Shown: positions 15,540-21,878 of the stretch, one piece after another
Layout of the letters: each line of letters opens with the position of its first letter
How positions within the stretch are numbered: position 1 is the stretch's first letter
Assembly (NCBI GenBank): GCA_964384345.1
Contig: CAYLKD010000010.1
Location: 1-34,571 of the forward strand
Source of the DNA: JASLCR01 sp964384345
Lineage (GTDB): Bacteria; Patescibacteriota; Saccharimonadia; Saccharimonadales; Saccharimonadaceae
Direction of reading: 5' to 3'
DNA length: 34,571 bases
The notes under the pieces: model-generated
Databases searched by the model: none
What the model was told of the DNA's origin: nothing
Seen by the model: only the letters and a program-made list of their open reading frames with translations
Translations under genes and position numbers: made by a program

Positions 15540-17297
15540 TTAAGCGGCGCTCCATGGATAGGCGGTTGAACCTGCAAAGACGCCGAATTGGTCAAGCCGG
15601 ACAACGGCACTTCCAGAGGCTGGTCCGTCAAACTCAATTTGCGGCGCGGCATACGCGGCATTTGCTGGCGCAATAGCGCTAAACGAGACTTGCACATATG
15701 AAGCACTCGTTGTGACAGTTCCGCTCGACGTTGCACCACTAATGTAGCTTCCAGTTGAGGTAAACCACGTTAAGTGTCCATAATAACCGGAGCTTAATGC
15801 GCCTGAAACTAATTGAACATGCGCAGATGACGTGTACGTTTGTCCGGGGGTCACAGGCGCAAGGGCAGAAAGTTGATTGACATAGACCCATTTGTGGCCT
15901 GACCCTGTAACCGTTGCCTTGAGTGCTCCTCCCCCGCCCACACCAGTTGTCGTTTCCATCACAAGCGCAGGGTCGGCAGTATCGACCGAACCGGATGCAT
16001 AGTTTGCAACTGCCGCATCGGCTGTTGTCACGGCTGTTGAACGCATGATATTGGTTGGTGGCGGAGGTGGCGGTGGCGGCGTGCCGTTATTCATGGTTGC
16101 AGCGTGGGCTTGGAATGTTGATTTCCAAGCACCATTTTGACCAACTGTATAAACTGAATCATCGACTCCTCCGCTGGTATGCCCCTCAGTACTGGTGTAT
16201 ATCGCCCAGAAACAACCGAATCCTACGCCGCTAGTCGTTTCCATTTCAGATAGCGCGTAGTTGATACCAGTTCTAGTAAATGGATATTCGCCGTAGACGG
16301 CGACTTTGTTAAATGAATTGGCTTTAGCAGCGAGTCCACTAACGTAGCCAGCTGTGATATCGTTGTGATTGTTGTACAAGTGGTAATCAAGCATGTCAGT
16401 GTTAACGTCATTTCGACCTGGCGCATAATTGATATCAACGCCATCTGCACCTTGCGGATCAATGACGAGTACCTTCGGTGACACGGCTTTGACTGCAGCA
16501 GAAAACTGTGCAGCCCAGTTGATGCCATCGATGCCGGCGTGATCTGCATACTGATCGCCAGAGTCCCATAATTCGTTGCCGGCCTGTGCAAAGGCAACGG
16601 CTGATTCATTTTTGTTGGCAATACCTGAATATTGATTCACATGATTAAACCATGGTACGACATAGTTGTTGATCCAAGCATTTTTGATCCATGTATTGCG
16701 GTAAAATTGTTGCGAAATGATTTTATAGCGAGCAGAACTAGCGACAGTACCCGAGCTTGCCGAGAAGCTGGTGACGTTATTTTCCGTCGTTCCATTATAT
16801 GTATATGTCGAGGGTATGCCACTTTGTGCTTGGTGGACGAATGCCTGCTCGACCCACCACTGTTTTCCTTTGTGGTAATAATCAAACTGATCAGTAAACG
16901 GGATCCAAAGCTTGAGGCCGCGAGTTTTGCAGCCATTGATGACATAATCAATCGGCTCCCATGCTGCAGTGTTCCATATGAGTGATCCATCTGGATTAGT
17001 GCCGGTGACGAGTTGATTACTAAGTCCCGCTGAAATACCGAGCGTGTGCGCACGAACAACGCGTGCGCCCATCGAAACCGCTTCATTAAGTACGGTATCA
17101 ATTTCTGTGTGGCTAGGATACTGAAGGTTGGTTTCTTTCAGCGCTGCCCAGTGCCAGTCAAGCCCGGCGCCGCGCCACGTTACTCCGTTCATTTTGAGCT
17201 GCGTGCCGCTGCGGGTCACCCAGCCCGATTGATCAACAATAGGAGAAGATGAAAGCAGATGACCTGCTGCAGAAAGCTGCATTTTTCGTGAATTCAC
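15540..17297 (-). CDS. GH5-like glycoside hydrolase with C-terminal carbohydrate-binding-like domain
   Basis: A protein of 585 residues. Residues about 20-400 form a TIM-barrel-like clan GH-A catalytic domain: E242 in AGNELWD is the probable acid/base and E337 in AVYGEYPF the probable nucleophile. The aromatic-rich surroundings are reminiscent of beta-mannanases, but the substrate is not certain. An eight-proline linker (407-414) leads to a beta-sandwich domain (415-585) like CBM4/9-type modules. No signal peptide is visible, which is odd for such an enzyme. The GTG start at 17297 lies within the perfect palindrome CGTGAATTCACG (17287-17298), with GGGGG just upstream. The frame is closed by a TAG a few codons above. 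Confidence 0.8.
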   Translation of the reverse strand: MNSRKMQLSAAGHLLSSSPIVDQSGWVTRSGTQLKMNGVTWRGAGLDWHWAALKETNLQYPSHTEIDTVLNEAVSMGARVVRAHTLGISAGLSNQLVTGTNPDGSLIWNTAAWEPIDYVINGCKTRGLKLWIPFTDQFDYYHKGKQWWVEQAFVHQAQSGIPSTYTYNGTTENNVTSFSASSGTVASSARYKIISQQFYRNTWIKNAWINNYVVPWFNHVNQYSGIANKNESAVAFAQAGNELWDSGDQYADHAGIDGINWAAQFSAAVKAVSPKVLVIDPQGADGVDINYAPGRNDVNTDMLDYHLYNNHNDITAGYVSGLAAKANSFNKVAVYGEYPFTRTGINYALSEMETTSGVGFGCFWAIYTSTEGHTSGGVDDSVYTVGQNGAWKSTFQAHAATMNNGTPPPPPPPPTNIMRSTAVTTADAAVANYASGSVDTADPALVMETTTGVGGGGALKATVTGSGHKWVYVNQLSALAPVTPGQTYTSSAHVQLVSGALSSGYYGHLTWFTSTGSYISGATSSGTVTTSASYVQVSFSAIAPANAAYAAPQIEFDGPASGSAVVRLDQFGVFAGSTAYPWSAA

Positions 17298-17407
17298 GTG
17301 CCCCCTTTGATGAAATTGCTATTACTCTTACATCAAGCATAACAAGCATGGGAGATTGCAGCAACCTGCGACTAAGAAGTGCATGAAATCAATGGCACTC
17401 CACTCCA

Positions 17408-17800
17408 CTATTCTGCTGTCTGGAGAGCTACTGCTTCTGCAGTTTCAACAACCTTTACGATGTGACTTACTACATTATATTCATCGCTAGAGAGCGGTGG
17501 TTGTATTAATCCCTTTTTGTCGAAATCAAGTATATCTGTTCCTATTTGGGCTAAATCATGTGCGTGCGAATTTGATATACCAAATATGAAACCTTGTTTG
17601 CTGGTTTCCTGATTAGCTTGGCGTAATTGCTTTCTACCAAAAGTAGATGGAAGAGGTAGATCAGCTCCTTTTACAACACGACTGAGTGCAATGGCAGTCA
17701 ATGTAAAAAGAGGATTTGTAAGACGTTTGTCAAAAGAACCGGCAGCATAACTATCATGTGACGGCTCATAATAGAATGGATGGACATACGTTTCTGACAT
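17408..17800 (-). CDS. Hypothetical protein with a full promoter at its start codon
   Basis: A soluble protein of 130 residues with no recognised family. It contains a Leu/Ala-rich segment (FTLTAIALSRVV, about 32-43) and ends in a predicted helix. It lies between the glycosidase and the helicase genes on the same strand. A consensus promoter ends 9 nt before the ATG with no room for a Shine-Dalgarno, giving the best-supported leaderless start in the window. Function unknown. Confidence 0.6.
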   Translation of the reverse strand: MSETYVHPFYYEPSHDSYAAGSFDKRLTNPLFTLTAIALSRVVKGADLPLPSTFGRKQLRQANQETSKQGFIFGISNSHAHDLAQIGTDILDFDKKGLIQPPLSSDEYNVVSHIVKVVETAEAVALQTAE

Positions 17801-17809
17801 AATTACAGT

Positions 17810-17838
17810 ACTATACTACTTTGATTATTCATTGTCAA
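17810..17838 (-). promoter_or_regulatory. Consensus promoter giving a leaderless start
   Basis: On the minus strand TTGACA (17838-17833), a 17-nt spacer and TATAGT (17815-17810) are followed after 9 nt by the ATG at 17800. Transcription would begin within a base or two of the start codon. Confidence 0.75.
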
Positions 17839-17862
17839 TACTATGATGTTGCTATATTTTGG

Positions 17863-19836
17863 CTATGATTCGTCTCGGCATGTCGCGACGATTTTGTGGC
17901 CAACCTCGACTGATACCATTGTTTGCGCTGTAAAGAGCAGGACGCCTAGGTGCGTACGGGCTCGAAAGCGTTTGGTAAAATATACGTCGGTTTCGGTTTT
18001 GACGATTTCTCGCGCGATTGTTTCGACAGCTCGATAGGTTGCATCGACATACGGGTATTTACGATTGATGATCGTGACAAGTTCATTCAAGCTGATATAC
18101 GCAGTGCCGTGTACTCGTAGGCCCATGCCGGTATGGACGGCATCTGGCAGAGTGGCGATCTGTGCTTGTATTTGATCTTCGTCATACGCTTGTATCGCCT
18201 CGTGGTGTCTGCGCACCATACGCATCTCGATTTCGTTGCTTTTGAGCAAATATTCCAGCGCAAAACTATCAAGTGACAATCGTGAAAATAATCTCTCGGC
18301 TGCTGCAAATGTCCGTACTTTGCCAGATTGTTTGATAGCCACCTGCCCACGAGTCAGCTGGGGCAATGTCGCAAGCATCGCAGCATACAGCGTATAGGTA
18401 TTTGCGATCGTCTGGACGACACCAAAATCTTCGTAGATGCCGTCAAGTACTGTTGTTATGGTCTTTTTGTGTGCAGGATCAATAGTACCAATTGTTTGAC
18501 CGGAGCTAATAGTATCAAGTGTGAAAATGTCGGCCATCGAAACTTGCGGAGCGGTGTTTGCCGCCAGTGTATCGACGATATCGATGGCGATCGCAGGCCG
18601 ATTGTCAGCTTTGTTTCGCAGGATGCGACCGGTTCGTTGACGGGCTGCGACGAGCGAGCGAGTTGGCCTGGCGTTGATAATAACATTAGCCCGCTGACTA
18701 TCCCAACCTTCCGTGAGTACATCAATGTATGTCAGAGCGTCGATTTCACCTTTTTCGAGCTGGGCGTATATCGCTTGACGATGCGCCGCCATAATCGAGC
18801 TTGTCACCGCACGCACGCGGATCGGCCGCGGGATGCCATTTTCATCATCGACGTACTGCTCACTCAGCATCGTTTCGATCAACTGAGGATGCGCCATGGT
18901 ATCCCCCGGGATACAAGCGATAATCGGTGTGTTCCCCGCTTGGATTAAGCGCGTTGCGATCGAAACGACCATGTCATTACGCGTTGCGTTATAAATCAGC
19001 TGCCGCAAGCTTTTGTTCTCGTATTCTCCAAGCATACTCACCGCAAATTCTTGCACGTTGCCAGTTGGTGCCGGAATAGCGACTGGAATAACTGATGAAA
19101 GCATATTGAGTTCGATGGCTTCTTTGAGATCAAGTCGATGGATCATCGATGGCAGCAGGCTTTCGAGGCTACGCGTCGCATGATAGGTCGGCGTCGCGGT
19201 AAACCCGATGATTAGTGTATCGCTGTCAATCGCGTCGATGATCTGCCGGCTGCTCGCGCCGAGTGCCTTATGGCCTTCGTCGAGGAAGATGATATCGAAG
19301 TGTTTATTAACGAGATTGACCATTTTGGTATGACTTGTTCCGGACGCGTCAGTCGTCGTGGTGCGACTAGCGGCTAGTTTTGCGAGTGATGCATAGGTTG
19401 TGATTGTCACCTGCGCTTCGAGCCCTCGCATACTGGTTGCAGTGTCACTGTAATAGGTGCCGACGCTCATGTGCGGTGCAAATGCTGCGAAGCCTTTGTC
19501 GCCCTTGCTGCCACCAAGCGTCTGTCGCACAAGATCTTTCGTCGGTGTGACCACCAAGATCTTTGGTGGTTTTTCAGCATGGTAACTAAACGCTTCAGCC
19601 AGCGTCACGAAGAGTACGGTCTTGCCAGTGCCAGTCGGCGCTTCAATGTAGCCTCGTCGATTGCCCTCACGCAAAAACGTCGCTGTGTCTTGAATGATGG
19701 CTTTTTGGTATTCATACAGTACATCGGCTTTTTTGCCATCGGCGACATACTTCTCCAAATTATGAAGATAGCTATCGCTGTGCGATCGGGTCGATGGGCT
19801 GGCTGGATGTAGCTGAGATATAGACATAGATTTCAA
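17863..19836 (-). CDS. DEAD/DEAH-type superfamily 2 helicase
   Basis: A protein of up to 657 residues. The motor shows the Q-like segment YEYQKAIIQD (41-50), Walker A APTGTGKT (66-73), motif Ia VVTPTKDLV (95-103), DEGH (186-189), GFTATP (211-216) and motif VI RQRTGRILRN in the second RecA domain. The C-terminal 200 residues are alpha/beta and unassigned. This resembles the ResIII-type helicases found alone in many genomes, so a role in repair or defence is possible. The first in-frame start is a TTG at 19836, close to a GATAAT box; the ATG at 19827 (MSISQ) is an equally good choice. Confidence 0.88.
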   Translation of the reverse strand: MKSMSISQLHPASPSTRSHSDSYLHNLEKYVADGKKADVLYEYQKAIIQDTATFLREGNRRGYIEAPTGTGKTVLFVTLAEAFSYHAEKPPKILVVTPTKDLVRQTLGGSKGDKGFAAFAPHMSVGTYYSDTATSMRGLEAQVTITTYASLAKLAASRTTTTDASGTSHTKMVNLVNKHFDIIFLDEGHKALGASSRQIIDAIDSDTLIIGFTATPTYHATRSLESLLPSMIHRLDLKEAIELNMLSSVIPVAIPAPTGNVQEFAVSMLGEYENKSLRQLIYNATRNDMVVSIATRLIQAGNTPIIACIPGDTMAHPQLIETMLSEQYVDDENGIPRPIRVRAVTSSIMAAHRQAIYAQLEKGEIDALTYIDVLTEGWDSQRANVIINARPTRSLVAARQRTGRILRNKADNRPAIAIDIVDTLAANTAPQVSMADIFTLDTISSGQTIGTIDPAHKKTITTVLDGIYEDFGVVQTIANTYTLYAAMLATLPQLTRGQVAIKQSGKVRTFAAAERLFSRLSLDSFALEYLLKSNEIEMRMVRRHHEAIQAYDEDQIQAQIATLPDAVHTGMGLRVHGTAYISLNELVTIINRKYPYVDATYRAVETIAREIVKTETDVYFTKRFRARTHLGVLLFTAQTMVSVEVGHKIVATCRDES

Positions 19837-20063
19837 GCATCTATTATCGCACTTTTATAACGTTTTGTCGCCTTATTCCTAAAAATTAGTGGGATTATTA
19901 AATCAACAAAATATATTACTTTAATGCAATTATTCGCTCGTGATTTTATTAATATGATTAGATTCAACAACTAACCTAATCTAAACAAGCTAAATAACGA
20001 CTAGATACTCATATTATCAAAGAATATAGTGGATTATTTCGGGTAGGTTCAAAAAAGTTTCGT

Positions 20064-20098
20064 TACCACCGGCCGCACGTAGAGTGCGGCCGGTGGTA
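20064..20098 (-). terminator. Terminator of the secreted orphan gene
   Basis: ACCACCGGCCGCAC (20065-20078) and GTGCGGCCGGTGGT (20084-20097) form a perfect 14-bp stem, extended by one T-A pair, around a 5-nt loop. On the minus strand it begins 8 nt after the stop codon, and six T follow a few bases later. Upstream of it, 19837-20060 is A+T-rich DNA in which I see no gene. Confidence 0.8.
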
Positions 20099-20106
20099 GT
20101 TGAGGC

Positions 20107-20706
20107 TCAGCCGTACAGCGTCGGGACCCAGCGGTCCCAGTAGACGCCATTAACGGTCAACCTCACCCGAAGGGTGTACGCCCTGCCTGCAACGACCGTC
20201 CAGTTGGCCCAGTCGATGTGGCAGAACGCATCTGACGTGGTCGAACCCCGCATGATCGTGGTGCAGCGAGATCCGTTGTACATCGTACTGATGTCCCAGA
20301 CCTTGGCACCAATGGTTCTGGTGCACCTCCCTGTTGTGCCTTCGCAGAAGTCAAGCCGAAGCTGAACGCTGGCTGATCGAGGCCGACTGGCTCCGAGCTG
20401 AAGTGCGCCAGACGGCCACACTTTCCGAGATGAGTTCTCTGCGAGGTTGCCACAGAGAACTCCGTACGGGTTCAGCGTCTGGCAGCTTGTGCCGCCTCCA
20501 TTCTGATCTGGTCGCATCAATGGGAAGCCGTGACTGTCCGTCGATGTGATGATGTTGTTGTGCGTCGAAGTGACCGGACTGGCCACGACGATCATGTTGG
20601 TCTGAGGCGCCTCGACAACCACTGCCGAGGCGTTGGTGGTTGGTGTGAAAGACACTACTGCCATTGTTGTGGCCAAAGCCACCAGTGGCATCCTGAATCT
20701 GATCAT
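20107..20706 (-). CDS. Secreted orphan protein
   Basis: A protein of 199 residues. I choose the ATG at 20706 because GAGGG precedes it and it begins directly with a signal peptide (MIRFRMPLVALATTMAVVSF, cleavage probably after an Ala-Ser-Ala near 30). The longer in-frame ORF extends through the promoter and is not credible. The mature part has five cysteines, two of them in CEGTTGRC, suggesting disulfide bonding outside the membrane. The family is not recognised; the overall look (small secreted, basic, Trp-rich end) is reminiscent of actinobacterial secreted proteins. Base composition is G+C-rich relative to neighbours, and the gene has its own consensus promoter and terminator. Confidence 0.7.
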   Translation of the reverse strand: MIRFRMPLVALATTMAVVSFTPTTNASAVVVEAPQTNMIVVASPVTSTHNNIITSTDSHGFPLMRPDQNGGGTSCQTLNPYGVLCGNLAENSSRKVWPSGALQLGASRPRSASVQLRLDFCEGTTGRCTRTIGAKVWDISTMYNGSRCTTIMRGSTTSDAFCHIDWANWTVVAGRAYTLRVRLTVNGVYWDRWVPTLYG

Positions 20707-20754
20707 TGCCCTCGATACCCTTCGGTAAGGCGTCCGGGATGGACGCGTTGTACA

Positions 20755-20783
20755 AATATATATTAGAGTTGATTCATTGTCAA
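20755..20783 (-). promoter_or_regulatory. Consensus promoter of the secreted orphan gene
   Basis: On the minus strand TTGACA (20783-20778) and TATATT (20760-20755) are separated by 17 nt. The leader of about 40 nt contains a small GCGTCC/GGACGC hairpin before the GAGGG ribosome-binding site. Confidence 0.8.
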
Positions 20784-20853
20784 TTATACTGTTTTTATAG
20801 CTTGCAAGCTTCTCAGGGCTAACAAGTGTCAAGTTTCGAATTCTGTAAACAAA

Positions 20854-20903
20854 ATCACTACGAAATAAGCATACCGGGTTGAGTGAGCTGATTTCGTAGT
20901 GAT
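20854..20903. repeat. 13-bp inverted repeat (hairpin)
   Basis: ATCACTACGAAAT at 20854-20866 is repeated inverted and exact at 20891-20903; an AGC/GCT pair continues the stem inside. It lies upstream of the secreted orphan's promoter, with no gene reading into it, so a terminator role is not obvious. Confidence 0.6.
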
Positions 20904-20941
20904 CGTATTGGAAATAGGCAGGTATTTTTAATCGACACACT

Positions 20942-21000
20942 CGCTATAGCTGAGGTGTTCGACTAGCTTTCGAGTTGCGGTCGGGCTCGATTCCAGCGAA
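20942..21000 (+). other. Degenerate tRNA-like segment
   Basis: The ends TCGCT and AGCGA can pair. A D-arm-like TAGCTGAGG...TAGC and a T-loop-like GGGCTCGATTCC are visible. The length is only about 59 nt and there is no acceptable T-stem, so this is not a working tRNA. It could be a tRNA fragment left by integration, or a chance resemblance. Confidence 0.2.
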
Positions 21001-21011
21001 ATTGATTCGTT

Positions 21012-21055
21012 CATAGAAAATATCTCAGACAAATGTGTCTGAGGTATTTTCTATG
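21012..21055. repeat. 20-bp inverted repeat (hairpin)
   Basis: CATAGAAAATATCTCAGACA (21012-21031) pairs along its full length, with one G-U, with the arm at 21036-21055 around AATG. The right arm overlaps the beginning of a truncated reading frame. It may be a terminator (seven T lie at 21073-21079, further away) or the end of an inserted element. Confidence 0.65.
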
Positions 21056-21189
21056 GTGAGCCCACGAGTATTTTTTTAGAACCACTTTTCGATGATCTCT
21101 TCAGTTTAAAGGATAGATTTCAAGAATTGGGAATGGTGATGAAGGATGGCAAGGTGCACTCACCAGACTTGGAGGATTTCAATGTTTAA
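21043..21189 (+). pseudogene. 5'-truncated ORF upstream of the PLD-like gene
   Basis: After a TGA at 21040-21042 the frame is open for 48 codons to TAA at 21187-21189. The acidic, helical sequence (FLEPLFDDLFSLKDRFQELG is the clearest part) looks like a real protein C-terminus, but there is no usable start codon before codon 29. Its last 8 nt overlap the start of the PLD-like gene, the same 8-nt overlap used between the next two genes, which suggests it was once the first gene of this operon. The hairpin sits at the truncation point. Confidence 0.45.
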
Positions 21190-21658
21190 GCCTACTACCG
21201 CCCCATCATCGCAACTATTTAATAACGACACTTTTGATAGTAGATTTTTAAAGGACATTTACAGATGTCAAAATACATTGCTCATCGAAAGTCCGTTTAT
21301 AAGGATAAATAGAGTTCTTGAACTACTCCCCTATTTTAAAAAACTTCGCCAAAATAACGTTCGGGTCATCATTAACACACGACCACCCGAAGAACACGAT
21401 GGAGCATATGAGCAGCAAGCTTTGGAAGCAATATCTTTCCTGCAGGGCGCGGGGGTTGAGATTCTATTTACAGTTAGACACCATAGGAAGCTAGCTATAA
21501 TTGACCGCCGGATATGCTGGGAAGGAAGCCTCAACATCCTGTCATATTATGATAGTTGTGAGATAATGAGGCGTGTTGAATCCACATCTGAAGCAGAAAC
21601 ATTAATCCAATTTATAGGACTCAAGAAATACGTAATGAAAGCGAGCCGACATGCCTGA
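21182..21658 (+). CDS. Phospholipase D-like protein with one HKD motif
   Basis: A protein of 158 residues from the ATG at 21182, which has GGAGG 6 nt upstream. The HKD signature is intact: HRKLAIID, followed by EGSLNILS. A single HKD implies that it works as a dimer, as do Nuc-type endonucleases and some phosphodiesterases. No signal peptide or membrane segment is present, so a cytoplasmic nuclease or phosphodiesterase is more likely than a lipase. It overlaps the next gene by 8 nt. It is convergent with the secretion operon. Confidence 0.75.
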   Translation: MFKPTTAPSSQLFNNDTFDSRFLKDIYRCQNTLLIESPFIRINRVLELLPYFKKLRQNNVRVIINTRPPEEHDGAYEQQALEAISFLQGAGVEILFTVRHHRKLAIIDRRICWEGSLNILSYYDSCEIMRRVESTSEAETLIQFIGLKKYVMKASRHA

Positions 21659-21878
21659 TCCCGATCCATTTCATGATAGACATCTTTATGAAGATGAAAA
21701 TGCAATTTCATCTACTCTTAACTATCTCAAAATCAAAGATCCTGAAAATGCCAATCGGGAGTATGCAGTCTCATTTTTGAAATTTATGCAACGGTTTGCA
21801 TTTCATGCAGAACATACTGAAGGTTTTGATTACGAAACATTACTTGAGCAATTCAAGAAGTCTAAGCAAAAAGACTAG
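21651..21878 (+). CDS. Small acidic hypothetical protein
   Basis: A protein of 75 residues, predicted helical, no known family. Its ATG overlaps the end of the PLD-like gene by 8 nt, so translation is probably coupled and the two products may act together. Its TAG stop shares the palindrome CTAG (21875-21878) with the TAG of the VirD4-like gene on the other strand. An inhibitor or partner of the PLD-like protein is a reasonable guess from the arrangement alone. Confidence 0.55.
   Translation: MPDPDPFHDRHLYEDENAISSTLNYLKIKDPENANREYAVSFLKFMQRFAFHAEHTEGFDYETLLEQFKKSKQKD

Noticed and set aside
20707..20940. A longer reading frame (277 aa) for the secreted orphan.
   Set aside because: It would run through a consensus promoter and a 13-bp inverted repeat, and it would bury the signal peptide. 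The ATG at 20706 has a ribosome-binding site and starts directly with the signal peptide.
20942..21000. A functional tRNA gene.
   Set aside because: Too short at about 59 nt and without a workable T-stem; kept only as a tRNA-like fragment.
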